Source: Eucalyptus grandis
Taxonomy: Eukaryota; Streptophyta; Magnoliopsida; Myrtales; Myrtaceae
Reading direction: 5' to 3'
Assembly (NCBI RefSeq): GCF_016545825.1
Contig: NC_052613.1
Coordinates: 10,044,001 to 10,108,000, forward strand
Length of the DNA: 64,000 nt
The position numbers were made by a program, and so were the translations under genes. Each line of letters begins with the position of its first letter. The stretch's first letter is position 1. Shown here piece after piece: positions 1 through 12,854 of the stretch. The notes below the pieces were generated by a model. The model ran no database searches and was not told the DNA's origin. It was given only the letters and a program-made list of their open reading frames with translations.

Positions 1-513
1 TTCAATGATTCGATTCGTATGACTTATGGACGATTCTCTGGTTGGATATAAAACCTACATGATTGATTATTCTTAATGGAATCCATTACGATAATCAAAT
101 CTTTTGGAAGGCAAGTAAACTTGGAAAGTTCTACTTATGGAAATAAAGATCCTGATTATATGGCGAACAGGATTGACGGACTTTGTTTTTTCTTCTTACT
201 CACGGACCGCTGTTCGCCACCCGTCGCCGCACGACCATTGCACGACCACCGCACGATCGCCGAACGACCGTCGCACGAAAGCCGCACGATTTCCACACGA
301 TTGCCAACTGTTGCTGCCGACTGCCATCGCAGGAGGCCGCTCAAAGCGCATCGACCACGGGAGGGAGTCGTGGCTGATGAGCTGTGGGCGGTGATCCTGT
401 GGTAGCGATCGGCAACTACGGTTGGTAGTCATGAGGAAGCAGGCAGCGGTCGTGCGACGGTTGGCAATGGCAAGCTACTGATAAATGGTGGCAGTTGTCG
501 GCTGATGGGCGAG

Positions 514-830
514 GTTTTCATCGCCATTGCCAAGATATTGGGTGATGAGATTTACAACTTCTTCAAGGTGCTTGGCCGAACGCTCTCTAGCTTGTACCAT
601 TAGCTTCGAGATAGAGAAATAAGCCATGTCCTCCCCATTGCGAATGGTTCCTCTCCTGATAATCCTCAAGTGTCTTATGATGACCAACGACGGACACGGC
701 TTTTCCTCAAAGATCAAATCCTGACATGGTTTGTAGTTGTAGGGTATGTCACAATAGCAGCCATATCCACAGCTACTCTTCCTTACATGTTACCCCAACT
801 CAAATGGTATTACATTTTAGTCATTTATCT
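514..830 (+). pseudogene. YSL exon copy 1 (type A)
   Basis: Segment reading [20 protein letters not shown] then LYH, a TAG stop, and on through [19 protein letters not shown] to [18 protein letters not shown] sequence. This is the conserved region of Yellow Stripe-Like (oligopeptide transporter superfamily) metal-nicotianamine transporters that precedes the [16 protein letters not shown] motif. The in-frame TAG after LYH is present in every copy. Here GATGGG is GATGAG and PHMF is PYML. Confidence 0.85.
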
Positions 831-1350
831 TTATTTTTTCAATGATTCGATTCGTATGACTTATGGACGATTCTCTAGTTGGATATAACACCTACATGAT
901 TAATTATTCTTCATGGAATCAATTCCGATAATCAAATCTTTTGGAAGGCAAGTAAACTTGGAAAGTTCTACTTATGGAAATAAAGATCCTGATTGTATGG
1001 CGAACAGGATTAACGGACTTCGTTTTTTCTTCTTACTCACGGACCGCTCATCACCGCCCGTCGCCGCACGACCGTTGCATGACCACCGCACGATTGCCGG
1101 ACGACCGTCGCACAAAAGCTGCACGATTTCCACACGATTGCTAACTGTTGCTGCCGATTGCCGTCGGAGGAGGCCGCTCAAAGCCCATCGACCACGGGAG
1201 GGAGTCGTGGCTGCTGAGCTCTGGGCGGTGATCCTGTGGTAGCGATCGGCAACTACGGTTGATGGTCATGAGGAAGCAGGCAGCGGTCGTGCGACGGTTG
1301 GCAATGGCAAGCTACTAATAAATGGTGGCAGTTGTCGGCTGATGGGCGAG

Positions 1351-1666
1351 GTTTTCATCGCCATTGCCATGATATTGGGTGATGGGATTTACAACTTCTT
1401 CAAGGTGCTTCGCCGAACGCTCTTTAGCTTGTACCATTAGCTTCGAGACAGAGAAATAAGCCATGTCCTCCCCATTGCGAATGGTTCCTCTCCTGATAAT
1501 CCTCAACTGTTTTATGATGAACAACGACGGACACCGCTTTTCCTAAAAGATCAAATCCTGACATGGTTTGCAGTTGCAGGGTATGTCACAATAGCAGCCA
1601 TATCCACAGCTACTCTTCCGCACATGTTCCCCCAACTCAAATGGTATTACATTTTAGTCATTTATT
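1351..1666 (+). pseudogene. YSL exon copy 2 (type A)
   Basis: Type A (GATGGGATTTACAACTTC). Private changes include CAACTGTTTTATGATGAAC in place of the usual CAAGTGTCTTATGATGACC and CACCGC for CACGGC. Confidence 0.82.
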
Positions 1667-2177
1667 TTTATTTCTTCAATGATTTGATTCATATGACTTA
1701 TAGACGATTCTCTAGTTGGATATAACACATACATGATTGATTATTCTTAATGGAATCAATTCCAATAGTCAAATCTTTTGGAAGAAAGCAAACTTGGAAA
1801 GTTCTACTTATGGAAACTAAGATCCTGATTGGATGGGTGAACGGGATTGACGTACTTTGTTTTTTCTTGTTACGCACGGATTGCCGATCGCCGCCCGCTG
1901 CCACACGACAGTCACACGACCGCCGCACGATTGTCGCATGACAGCCATATGATTTCCGCACAACTGCCGACCGTCGTCGCCGACCACCATCGTAGGATTG
2001 TCGCTCAAAGCCCATTGACCACCGGAGGGAGCGGTGGTCGGTGAGCTGTGGGCGGCGATCCTATGGTAGAAATCGGCGATTACGGTCGGCGGTCATGACG
2101 AAGTAGGCGGCGGTCGTGCGTAGGTTGGCGACGGCAAGTTGTCGATAGATGGTGGCAGTTGTCGGCCGATGGGCGAG

Positions 2178-2490
2178 GTTTTCATCGCTATTGCCATGAT
2201 ATTGGGTGATGGGAACAACTTCTTCAAGGTGCTTGGCCGAACGCTCTCTGGCTTGTACCATTAGCTCCAAGACAGAGAAATGAGCCATGTCCACCCCAAT
2301 GCGAATGGTTCCTCTCCTGATAATCCTCAAGTGTCTTTTGACGACCAACGACGGACACAGCTTTTCCTAAAAGATGAAATCCTGACATGGCTTGCAGTTG
2401 TAGGCTATGTCACAATAGCAGCCATATCCACAGCTACTCTTCCGCACATGTTCCCCCAACTCAAATGGTATTGCATTTTTGTCATTTATT
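2178..2490 (+). pseudogene. YSL exon copy 3 (type B)
   Basis: Type B, recognised by GATGGGAACAACTTC, which lacks three bases (one codon) compared with type A. An open frame runs from ATG at 2280 (SHVHPNANGSS) through the YSL part into the adjacent LTR-like part (to 2549). It carries AAAGATGAAATC where other copies have AAAGATCAAATC. Confidence 0.82.
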
Positions 2491-2987
2491 TTTATTTCTT
2501 CAATGATTTGATTCATATGACTTATGGACGATTCTCTTGTTGGATATAACACCTATATGATTCATTATTCCTAATGGAATCAATTCCAATAATCAAATCT
2601 TTTGGAAGAAAACAAACTTGGAAAGTTCTACTTATGGAAACTAAGATCCTGATTATATGGGCGAATGAGATTGACGGACTTTGTTTTATCTTCTTACTCA
2701 CGGACCGCCGATCACCGCCCACTACCACACGACAGTCACACGACCGCCGCACGATTTTCGCATGACAGCCACATGATTTCCGCACAACTGCTGACCGTTG
2801 TCGCCGACCACCATCGTAGGATTGCCGCCCAAAGCCCATTGACCGCGGGAGGGAGCGGTGGGCGGCGATCCTATGGTAGCGATCGGCAATGACGGTCGGC
2901 GGTCATGCGAAAGTAGGCGGCGGTCGTGCGACGGTTGGCGACGGCATGTTGTCGGCAGATGGTGGCAGTTGTTGGCCGATGCGCGAG

Positions 2988-3301
2988 GTTTTCATCGCCA
3001 TTGCCATGATATTGGGTGATGGGAACAACTTCTTCAAGGTGCTTGGCCGAACGCTCTCTAGCTTGTACCATTAGCTCCGAGACAAAGAAATGAGCCATGT
3101 CCTCCCCATTGCGAATGGTTCGTCACCTGATAATCCTCAAGTGTCTTATGATGACCAACGACGGACACAACTTTTCCTAAAAGATCACATCCTGACATGG
3201 TTTGCAATTGCACGGTATGTCACAATAGCAGACATATCCACAGCTACTCTTTTGCACATGTTCCCCCAACTCAAATGGTATTACATTTTAGTCATTTATC
3301 T
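2988..3301 (+). pseudogene. YSL exon copy 4 (type B)
   Basis: Type B with three diagnostic variants (GATCACATCCTG, GCACGGTATG, GCAGACATATCC) that recur only in copy 21, 13.5 kb to the right, marking the two as close relatives. Open from ATG 3090 to 3359. Confidence 0.82.
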
Positions 3302-3820
3302 TTATTTTTTCAATGATTCGATTCCTATGACTTATGGACGATTCTTTGGTTGGATATAAGACTTACATGATTGATTAATCTTAATAGAATCAATTCCGAT
3401 AATCAAATCTTTTGGAAGGCAAGTAAACTTGGAAAGTTCTACTTATGGAAATAAAGATGCTGATTGTATGGCGAACAGGATAGACGGACTTTGTTTTTTC
3501 TTCTTAGTCACGGACCGTTGTTCGCCGCCCGTCGCCGCACGACCTTTGCACGACTACCGCACGATCGCCGCACGACCGTCGCACGAAAGCCGCGCGATTT
3601 CCACACGATTGCCAACTGTTGCTGCCGACTGCCATCGCAGGAGGCCGCTCAAACCCATCGACCACGGGAGGGAGTCGTGGCTGATGAGCTGTGGGCGGTG
3701 ATCCTGTGGTAGCGATCGGCAACTACAGTTGATAGTCATGAGGAAGCAAGCAGCGGTCGTGCGACGGTTGGCAATGGCAAGCTACTGACAGATGGTGGCA
3801 GTTGTCGGCTGATGGGCGAG

Positions 3821-4133
3821 GTTTTCATCGCCATTGCCATGATATTGGGTGATGGGATTTACAACTTCTTCAAGGTGCTTGGCGAACGCTCTCTAGCTTG
3901 TACCATTAGCTTCGAGACAGAGAAATAAGCCATGTCCTCCCCCTTTCGAATGGTTCCTCTCCTGATAATCCTCAAGTGTCTTATGATTACCAACGACGGA
4001 CACGGCTTTTTCTAAAAGATCAAATCCTGACATGGTTTGCAGTTGTAGGGTATGTCACAATAGCAGCCATATCTACAGCTACTCTTCCGCACATGTTCCC
4101 CCAACTGAAATGGTATTCATTTTAGTCATTTAT
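3821..4133 (+). pseudogene. YSL exon copy 5 (type A)
   Basis: Type A. Distinguished by CCCCCTTTCGAATGG, GATTACCAACG and a short deletion in GGTATTCATTTTAG that breaks the frame near its end. Confidence 0.8.
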
Positions 4134-4645
4134 TTTTATTTCTTCAATGATTTGATTCATATGACTTATGTACGATTCTCTAGTTGGATATAACACATAC
4201 ATGATTGATTATTCTTAATGGAATCAATTCCAATAATCAAATCTTTTGGAAGATAGCAAACTTGGAAAGTTCTACTTATGGAAACTAAGATCCTGATTGT
4301 ATGGGCGAACGGGATTGACGTACTTTGTTTTTTCTTGTTACGCACGGACTGCCGATCGCCGCCCGCTGCCACACGACAATCACACGACCGCCGCTCGATT
4401 GTTGCATGACAGCCACATGATTTTCGCACAACCGCCCACCGTCGTCGCCGACCACCATCGTAGGATTGCTGCTCAAAGCCCATTGACCACGGGAGGGAGC
4501 GGTGGTCGGTGAGCTATGGGCGGCGATCCTATGGTAGAAATCGGCGATTACGGTTTGCGGTCATGACGAAGTAGGCGGCGGTCGTGCGACGGTTCGCGAC
4601 GGCAAGTTGTCGACAGATGGTGGCAGTTGTCGGCCGATGGACAAG

Positions 4646-4957
4646 GTTTTCATTTCTATCGCTATGATATTGGGTGATGGGAACAACTTCTTTAAGGTGT
4701 TTGGCCGAACGCTCTTTGGCTTGTACCATTAGCTCCGAGACAGAGAAATGAGCCATGTCCTCCCCATTACGAATGGTTCCACTCCTGATAATCCTCAAGT
4801 GTCTTATGACGACCAACAACGGACACAGCTTTTCCTAAAAGATTAAATCCTGACATGGCTTGCAGTTGTAGGCTATGTCACAATAGCAGCCATATCCACA
4901 GCTACTCTTCCACACATGTTCCCCCAACTCAAATGGTATTACATTTTAGTCATTTAT
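4646..4957 (+). pseudogene. YSL exon copy 6 (type B)
   Basis: Type B. Carries a second in-frame stop (AAAGATTAAATC for AAAGATCAAATC, Gln to stop) and CATTTCTATCGCTATG; both recur in copy 14. Part of the roughly 6.3-kb duplicated block (copies 6-8 and 14-16). Confidence 0.82.
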
Positions 4958-5455
4958 TTTTATTTCTTCAATGATTTGATTCATATGACTTATGGACAAT
5001 TCTCTTGTTGGATATAACACCTATATGATTCATTATTCTTAATGGAATCAATTCCAATAATCAAATCTTTTGGAAGAAAGCAAACTTGGAAAGTTCTACT
5101 TATGGAAACTAAGATCCTGATTGTATGGGCGAATAGGATTGACGGACTTTGTTTTTTCTTCTTACTCACGGACCGCCGATCACCGCCCACTACCACACGA
5201 CGGTCACACGACCGCCGCACGATTTTCGCATGACAGCCACATGATTTCCGCCAAGCTGCCAGACCGTCGTGCCGACCACCATCGTAGGATTGCCGCCCAA
5301 AGCCCATTGACCGCGGGAGGGAGCGGTGGGCGGCGAACCTATGGTAGCGATCGGCGATGACAGTCGGCGGTCATGCCGAAGTAGGCGGCAGTCGTGCGAC
5401 GGTTGGCGACGGCAAGTTGTCGGCAGATGGTGGCAGTTGTTTGCCGATGGGCGAG

Positions 5456-5767
5456 GTTTTCATCGCCATTGCCATGATATTGGGTGATGGGAACAACTTC
5501 TTCAAGGTGCTTGGCCGAACGCTCTCTGGCTTGTACCATTAGCTCTGAGACAAAGAAATGAGCCATGTCCTCCCCATTGCGAATGGTTCCTCTCCTGATA
5601 ATCCTCAAGTGTCTTATGATGACCAACGACAGACACAACTTTTCCTAAAAGATCAAATCCTGACATGGTTCGCAATTGCAGGGTATGTCACAATATCTGC
5701 CATATCCACAACTACTCTTCCGCACATGTTCCCCCAACTCAAATGGTATTACATTTTAGTCATTTAT
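5456..5767 (+). pseudogene. YSL exon copy 7 (type B)
   Basis: Type B with ATATCTGCCATATCC. The LTR-like part that follows is shortened and rearranged (GATTCTTCGATTGTATGGCGATTC at 5780-5804). Confidence 0.82.
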
Positions 5768-6220
5768 TTTTATTTCTTCAAGATTCTTCGATTGTATGGC
5801 GATTCTCAAGATTGAAAACCTACTTTGTTTTTTAATGGAATCTTCTTCAAATCGCACGGACTTGGAAAGTTCTACTTATGGAAATAAAGATCGCCGCATG
5901 TCGCCTTTGTTTTTTCTTCTTACTCACGGACCGCGGCCGCACGACCATTGGACGACTACCGCACGATCGCCGCGCGACCGTCGCACGAAAGCCGCGCGAT
6001 TTCCACACGATTGCCAACTGTTGCTGCCGACTGCCGTCGCAGGAGGCTGCTCAAAGCCCATCGACCACGGGAGGGAGTCGTGGCTGATGAGCTGTGGGCG
6101 GTGATCCTGTGGTAGCGATCGGCAACTACGGTTGATAGTCATGAGGAAGCAAGCAGCGGTCGTGCGACGGTTGGCAATGGGAAGCTACGACAAATGGTGG
6201 CGGTTGTCGGCTGATGGGCG

Positions 6221-6572
6221 GTTTTCATCGCCATTGCCATGATATTGGGTGATGCGATTTACAACTTCTTCAAGGTGCTTGGCCGAACCCTCTCTAGCTT
6301 GTACCATTAGCTTCGAGACAGAAAAATATGCCATGTCCTCCCCATTGCGAATGGTTCCTCTCCTGATAATCCTTAAGTGTCTTATGATGACCAACGACGG
6401 ACACGGCTTTTCCTAAAAGATCAAATCCTGACATGGTTTGCAGTTGTAGGGTATGTCACAATAGCAGCCATATCCACTCTTCCTACTCTTCCGCACATGT
6501 TCCATGTTTTCCCCAAACTCAAATGGTATTACATTTTAGTCATCAAATGGTATTACATTTTAGTCATTTTAT
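6221..6572 (+). pseudogene. YSL exon copy 8 (type A) with internal duplications
   Basis: Type A (GATGCGATTTAC). About 30 bp longer than usual: the segment ATGGTATTACATTTTAGTCAT occurs twice (about 6522 and 6546) and the CACATGTTCC area is partly repeated. Private variants CCGAACCCTCTC and AAAAATATGCC recur in copy 16. The next LTR-like segment is truncated and restarts at CTACTTATGGAAATAAAG. Confidence 0.82.
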
Positions 6573-6970
6573 TTTTTCATTTCTTCAAGATCTACTTATG
6601 GAAATAAAGATCCGATTGTATGGCGAACGGGATTGACGGACTTTGTTTTTTCTTCTTACTCACGGACCGCTGTTCGCCACCCGCCGCCGCACGACCGTTG
6701 CACGACCACCGCACGATCGCCGCACGACCGTCGCACGAAAGCCGCACAATTTCCACACGATTGCCAACTGTTGCTGCCGACTGCCATCGCAGGAGGCCGC
6801 TCAAAGCGCATCGATCACGGGAGGGACTCGTGGCTGGCTGAGCAGGCGGTGATCTGTGGTAGCGATCGGCAACTACGGTTGGTAGTCATGAGGAAGCAGG
6901 CAGCGGTCGTGCGACGGTTCGCAATGGCAAGCTACTGATAAATGGTTGCAGTTGTCGGCTGATGGGCGAG

Positions 6971-7284
6971 GTTTTCATCGCCATTGCCATGATATTGGGT
7001 GATGGGATTTACAACTTCTTCAAGGTGCTTGGCCGAACGCTCTCTAGCTTGTACCATTAGCTCGAGACAAAGAAATAGCCATGTCCTCCCCATTGCGAAT
7101 GGTTCCTCTCTGATAATCCTCAAGTGTCTTATGATGACCAACGACGGACACAACTTTTCCTAAAAGATCAAATCGACATGGTTTTGCAATTGCGGGGTAT
7201 GTCACAATAGCTGCCATATCCACAGACTACTCTTCCGCACATGTTCCCCCAACTCAAATGGTATTACATTTTAGTCATTTATCT
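6971..7284 (+). pseudogene. YSL exon copy 9 (A/B recombinant)
   Basis: The 5' part is type A (GATGGGATTTACAAC), but the 3' part carries type B variants (GAGACAAAGAAA, ACACAACTTTTCC, GCAATTGCGGGG). This suggests unequal crossing-over or gene conversion between subfamilies. Small deletions (CTCTCTGATAATCC, AAATCGACATGG) break the frame. Confidence 0.8.
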
Positions 7285-7783
7285 TTATTTTTCAATGATT
7301 CGATTCATATGACATATGGACGATTCTCTAGTTGGATATAACACCTACATGATTGATTATTCTTAATGGAATCAATTCGATAATCAAATCTTTTGAAGAA
7401 AGTAAACTTGGAAAGTTCTACTTATGGAAATAAAGATCCGATTGTATGGGTGAACGGGATTGACGGACTTTGTTTTTTCTTCTTACTCACGGTCCGCTGT
7501 TCGCCGCTGTCGCCGCACGACCACCGCACGATCGCCGCACGATTGTCGCACAAAAGCCGCACGATTTCCACACGATTGCCACCGTGTTGCTGCCGACCAC
7601 GTCGTAGGATTGTCGCTCAAAGCCCATCGACCACGGGAGGGAGTCGTGGCGATGAGCTGTGGGCGGTGATCTGGGTAAATCGGCATACGGTTGATAGTCA
7701 TGAGGAAGCGAGGCGGCGGTCGTGCGACGGTTCGCAATGGCAAGCTACTGATAAATGGTGGCAGTTGTCGGCTGATGGGCGAG

Positions 7784-8100
7784 GTTTTCATCGCCATTGC
7801 CATGATATTGGGTGATGCGATTTACAACTTCTTCAAGGTGCTTGGCCGAACGCTCTCTAGCTTGTACCATTAGCTTCGAGACGAGAGAAATAAGCCATGT
7901 CCTCCCCATTGCGAATGGTTTCTCTCCACGATAATCCTCAAGTGTCTTATGATGACCAACGACGGACACGGCTTTTCCTAAAAGATCAAATCCTGACATG
8001 GTTTGCAGTTGTAGGGTATGTCACAATAGCAGCCATATCCACAGCTACTCTTCCGCACATGTTCCCCCAACTCAAATGGTATTACATTTTAGTCATTTAT
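7784..8100 (+). pseudogene. YSL exon copy 10 (type A)
   Basis: Type A (GATGCGATTTAC) with TTTCTCTCCACGATAATCC. The following LTR-like segment is scrambled: TTTGATTGTATGGCGAATAGG comes before AATAATCAAATCTTTTGG, the reverse of the normal order, implying a local rearrangement at about 8,115-8,200. Confidence 0.82.
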
Positions 8101-8544
8101 TTTTATTTCTTCAAGATTTGATTGTATGGCGAATAGGATTGACGGACTTTGTTTTTCTTCTTACTCAATAATCAAATCTTTTGGAAGAAAACAAACTTGA
8201 AAGTTCTACTTATGGAAACTAAGATCCACCCGAATGCCGACGGACTTTGTTTTATCTTCTTGCACGACCACCGCCGATCACCGATCCCGCACGACCGTCG
8301 CACGACAGCCGCACGATTTCCACACGATTGCCAAGCTGTTGCTTGTCGCCGACCACCATCGCGGGAGGCCGCTCAAAGCCCATCGACCACGGGAGGGACT
8401 CGTGGCTGGGGCGTGGGCGGTGATCTATGGTAGCGATCGGCAACTACGGTTGGTAGTCATGAGGAAGCGTAGGCGGCGGTCGTGCGACGGTTGGCGCAAT
8501 GGCAAGTTGTCGATAAATGGTGGCGGTTGTCGGCTGATGGGCGA

Positions 8545-8861
8545 GTTTTCATCGCCATTGCCATGATATTGGGTGATGGGATTTACAACTTCTTCAAGGT
8601 GCTTGGCCGAACGCTCTCTAGCTTGTCCCATTAGCTTCGAGACAAAGAAATAAGCCATGTCCTCCCCATTGCGAATGGTTTCTCTCCCGATAATCCTCAA
8701 GTGTCTTATGATGACCAACGACGGACACGGCTTTTCCTAAAAGATCAAATCCTGACATGGTTTGCAGTTGTAGGGTATGTGACAATAGCAGCCATATCCA
8801 CAGCCACTCTTCCGCACATGTTCCCCCAACTCAAATGGTATTATATTTTAGTCATTTATCT
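8545..8861 (+). pseudogene. YSL exon copy 11 (type A)
   Basis: Type A. CTTGTCCCATTAG (Tyr to Ser before the shared stop) and a GTATGTGACAATAG variant are shared with copy 19. Confidence 0.82.
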
Positions 8862-9090
8862 TTATTTTTTCAATGATTCGATTCGTATGACATATGGACG
8901 ATGCTCTGGTTGGATATAACACCTACATGATTGATTATTCTTAATGGAATCAATTACGATAATGAAATCTTTTCGAAGGCAAGTAAACTTGGAAAGTTCT
9001 ACTTATGGAAATAAAGATCCTGATTGTATGGCGAACAGGATTGACGGACTTTGTTTTTTCTTCTTACTCACGGACCGCTGATCGTCACCC

Positions 9091-9173
9091 GTCGCCGCAC
9101 GACCGTTGCACGACCACCGCACGTTCGCCGCACGACCGTCGCACGAAAGCCGCACGATTTCCACACGATTGCC
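9091..9173 (+). repeat. Example of the nested 11-bp repeat in each unit
   Basis: Within every unit's GC-rich segment the sequence advances in 11-base steps around the core CCGCACGA, for example GCCGCACGACC, GTTGCACGACC, ACCGCACGTTC, GCCGCACGACC, GTCGCACGAAA, GCCGCACGATT, TCCACACGATT. Type B units carry a diverged version (GTCACACGACC, GCCGCACGATT, GTCGCATGACA, GCCACATGATT). Because 11 is not a multiple of 3, each frame reads a similar Arg/His/Thr-rich peptide, which explains the many spurious ORFs. Confidence 0.85.
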
Positions 9174-9376
9174 AACTGTTGCTGCCGACTGCCATCGCAG
9201 GACGCTGCTCAAAGCCCATCGACCACGGGAGGGAGTCGTGGCTGATGGCTGTGGGCGGTGATCTTGGGTAGCGATCGGCAACTACGGTTGATAGTCATGA
9301 GGAAGCAAGGCGCGGTCGTGCGACGGTTCGCAATGGCAAGCTGCGATAAATGGTGGCGTTGTCGGGTGATGGGCGA

Positions 9377-9690
9377 GTTTTCATCGCCATTGCAATGATA
9401 TTGGGTGATGGGATTTACAACTTCTTCAAGGTGCTTGGCCGAACGCTCTCTAGCTTGTACCATTAGCTTCGAGACAGAGAAATAAGCCATGTCCTCCCCA
9501 TTGCGAATGGTTCCTCTCCTGATAATCCTCAAGTGTCTTATGATGACCAACGACGGACACGGCTTTTCTAAAAGATCAAATCGACATGGTTTGCGGTTGT
9601 AGGGTATGTCACAATAGCAGCCATATCCACAGCTACTCTTTTGCACATGTTCCCCCAACTCAAATGGTATTACATTTTAGTCATTTATCT
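9377..9690 (+). pseudogene. YSL exon copy 12 (type A)
   Basis: Type A with ATTGCAATGATATTG. One-base and two-base losses (GGCTTTTCTAAAAG, AAATCGACATGG) break the frame. Ends in the CTTTTGCACATG variant. Confidence 0.8.
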
Positions 9691-10206
9691 TTATTTTTTC
9701 AATGATTCGATTCGTATGACTTATGGACGATTTTCTGGTTGGATATAACACCTACATGATTGATTATTCTTAATGGAATCAATTCCGATAATCAAATCTT
9801 TTGGAAGGCAAGTAAACTTGGAAAGTTCTACTTATGGAAATCAAGATCCTGATTGTATGGCGAACAGGATTGACGGACTTTGTTTTTCTTCTTACTCACG
9901 GACCGCTTACGCACCGCCGATCCGCCGCCCGTTGCACGACCACAATCACATGATCGCCGCATGACCGTTGCACGACAGCCACATGATTTTCACACGATTG
10001 CCCACCGATTGCTGCCACCATCGTAGGGAGACCGCTCGAGCCCATCGACCACGGGAGGGAGTGGTTCTGGTGAGCTATGGGTGGTGATCCTATGGTAGCG
10101 ATCGGCAACTACGGTTGATGGTCATGCGGAAGCAGGCAGCGGTCGTGCGACGGTTGGCAATGGCAAGATACTGACAAATGTTGGCAGTTGTCGGCTGATG
10201 GGCGAG

Positions 10207-10521
10207 GTTTTCATCGCCATTGCCATGATATTGGGTGATGGGATTTACAACTTCTTCAAGGTGCTTGGCCGAATGCTCTCTAACTTGTACCATTAGCTTC
10301 GAGACAGTGAAATAAGCCATGTCCTCCCCGTTGCGAATGGTTCCTCTCCTGATAATCCTCAAGTGTCTTATGATGACCAACGACGGACACGACTTTTCCT
10401 AAAAGATCAAATCCTGACATGGTTTGCAGTTGTAGGTTATGTCACAATAGCAGCCATATCCACAGCTACTCTTCCGCACATGTTCCCCCAACTCAAATGG
10501 TATTACATTGTAGTAATTTAT
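10207..10521 (+). pseudogene. YSL exon copy 13 (type A)
   Basis: Type A with GAATGCTCTCTAACTTG, CAGTGAAATAAGCC and ACATTGTAGTAATTTA. All three recur in copy 20, offset 5,480 bp, so this stretch was duplicated as a block. Confidence 0.83.
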
Positions 10522-11033
10522 TTTTATTTCTTCAATGATTTGATTCATATGACTGATGGACGATTCTCTAGTTGGATATAACACATACATGATTCATTAT
10601 TCTTAATGGAATCAATTCCAATAATCAAATCTTTTGGAAGATAGCAAACTTGGAAAGTTCTACTTATGGAAACTAAGATCCTGATTGTATGGGCGAACGG
10701 GATTGACGTACTTTGTTTTTTCTTGTTACTCACGGACTGCGATCGCCGCCCGCTGCCACACGACAATCACCACGACCGCCGCTCGATTGTTGCATGACAG
10801 CCACATGATTTTCGCACAACCGCCCACCGTCGTCGCCGACCACCATCGTAGGATTGCTGCTCAAAGCCCATTGACCACGGGAGGGAGCGGTGGTCGGTGA
10901 GCTATGGGCGGCGATCCTATGGTAGAAATCGGCGATTACGGTTTGCGGTCATGCGAAGTAGGCGGCGGTCGTGCGGCGGTTCGCGACGGCAAGTTGTCGG
11001 CGGATGGTGGCGAGTTGTCGGCCGATGGACAAG

Positions 11034-11340
11034 GTTTTCATTTCTATCGCTATGATATTGGGTGATGGGAACAACTTCTTTAAGGTGTTTGGCCGAACGC
11101 TCTTTGGCTTGTACCATTAGCTCAGAGACAAAGAAATGAGCCATGTCCTCCCCATTACGAATGGTTCCACTCCTGATAATCCTCAAGTGTCTTATGACGA
11201 CCAACAACGGACACAACTTTTCCTAAAAGATTAAATCGACATGGCTTGCGGTTGTAGGCTATGTCACAATAGCAACCATATCCACTACTCTTCCACACAT
11301 GTTCCCCCAACTCAAATGGTATTACATTTTAGTCATTTAT
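11034..11340 (+). pseudogene. YSL exon copy 14 (type B)
   Basis: Type B. Shares the second stop (AAAGATTAAATC) and CATTTCTATCGC with copy 6, but has later private deletions (TAAATCGACATGG, CCATATCCACTACTC). Confidence 0.82.
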
Positions 11341-11838
11341 TTTTATTTCTTCAATGATTTGATTCATATGACTTATGGACAATTCTCTTGTTGGATATAA
11401 CACCTATATGATTCATTATTCTTAATGGAATCAATTCCAATAATCAAATCTTTTGGAAGAAAGCAAACTTGGAAAGTTCTACTTATGGAAACTAAGATCC
11501 TGATTGTATGGGCGAATAGGATTGACGGACTTTGTTTTTTCTTCTTACTCACGGACCGCCGATCACCGCCCACTACCACACGACGGTCACACGACCGCCG
11601 CACGATTTTCGCATGACAGCCACATGATTTCCGCAAAACTGCTGACCGTCGTCGCCGACCACCATCGTAGGATTGCCGCCCAAAGCCCATTGACCGCGGG
11701 AGGAGCGGTGGGCGGCGGTGATCTATGGTAGCGATCGGCGATGACGGTCGATAGTCATGCGGAAGCAGGCGGCGGTCGTGCGGCGGTTGGCAATGGCAAG
11801 TTGTCGGCAAATGGTGGCGATTGTTTGCCGATGGGCGA

Positions 11839-12151
11839 GTTTTCATCGCCATTGCCATGATATTGGGTGATGGGAACAACTTCTTCAAGGTGCTTGGCCG
11901 AACGCTCTCTCTAGCTTGTACCATTAGCTTCGAGACAAAGAAATGAGCCATGTCCTCCCCATTGCGAATGGTTCCTCTCTGATAATCCTCAAGTGTCTTA
12001 TGATGACCAACGACGGACACAACTTTTCCTAAAAGATCAAATCCTGACATGGTTCGCAATTGTAGGGTATGTCACAATAGCAGCCATATCCACAACTACT
12101 CTTCCGCACATGTTCCCCCAACTCAAATGGTATTACATTTTAGTCATTTAT
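11839..12151 (+). pseudogene. YSL exon copy 15 (type B)
   Basis: Type B with a two-base gain in CGCTCTCTCTAGC. Open from MSYDDQ at 11,993 through the exon and on into the adjacent rearranged segment (to 12,364). Confidence 0.82.
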
Positions 12152-12542
12152 TTTTATTTCTTCAAGATCCTGATTGTATGGCGAACAGGATTGACGGACT
12201 TTGTTTTTTCTTCTTACGCACGGACCGCTGATCGCCGCATGTCGCCGCACAACGGCCGCACGACCATTGGACGACTACCGCACGATCGCCGCGCGACCGT
12301 CGCACGAAAGCCGCGCGATTTCCACACGATTGCCAAGCTGTTCTTGCCCATTTTGCCGTCGTAGGAGGCTGCTCAAAGCCCATCGACCACGGGAGGGAGT
12401 CGTGGCTGATGGTGTGGGCGGTGATCTGTGGTAGCGATCGGCAACTACGGTTGATAGTCATGAGGAAGCAAGCAGCGGTCGTGCGACGGTTGGCAATGGG
12501 AAGCTACTGACAAATGGTGGCAGTTGTCGGCTGATGGGCGAG

Positions 12543-12854
12543 GTTTTCATCGCCATTGCCATGATATTGGGTGATGCGATTTACAACTTCTTCAAGGTGC
12601 TTGGCCGAACCCTCTCTAGCTTGTACCATTAGCTTCGAGACAGAAAAATATGCCATGTCCTCCCCATTGCGAATGGTTCCTCTCCTGATAATCCTTAAGT
12701 GTCTTATGATGACCAACGACGGACACGGCTTTTCCTAAAAGATCAAATCCTGATATGGTTTGCGGTTGTAGGGTATGTCACAATAGCGCCATATCCACGA
12801 CTACTCTTCCGCATGTTCCCCCAACTCAAATGGTATTACATTTTAGTCATTTAT
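12543..12854 (+). pseudogene. YSL exon copy 16 (type A)
   Basis: Type A. Twin of copy 8 (CCGAACCCTCTC and AAAAATATGCC, offset 6,322 bp) but without that copy's internal duplication. Carries its own deletions (AATAGCGCCATATCC, CCGCATGTTCC). The LTR-like segment after it is strongly rearranged (12,860-12,975). Confidence 0.82.

Noticed and set aside
76..405. Arg/His/Pro-rich ORFs of 60-140 codons in every frame across 1-20.6 kb
   Set aside because: They arise from the 11-bp repeat and recur in all three frames and both strands; no domain, no start context.
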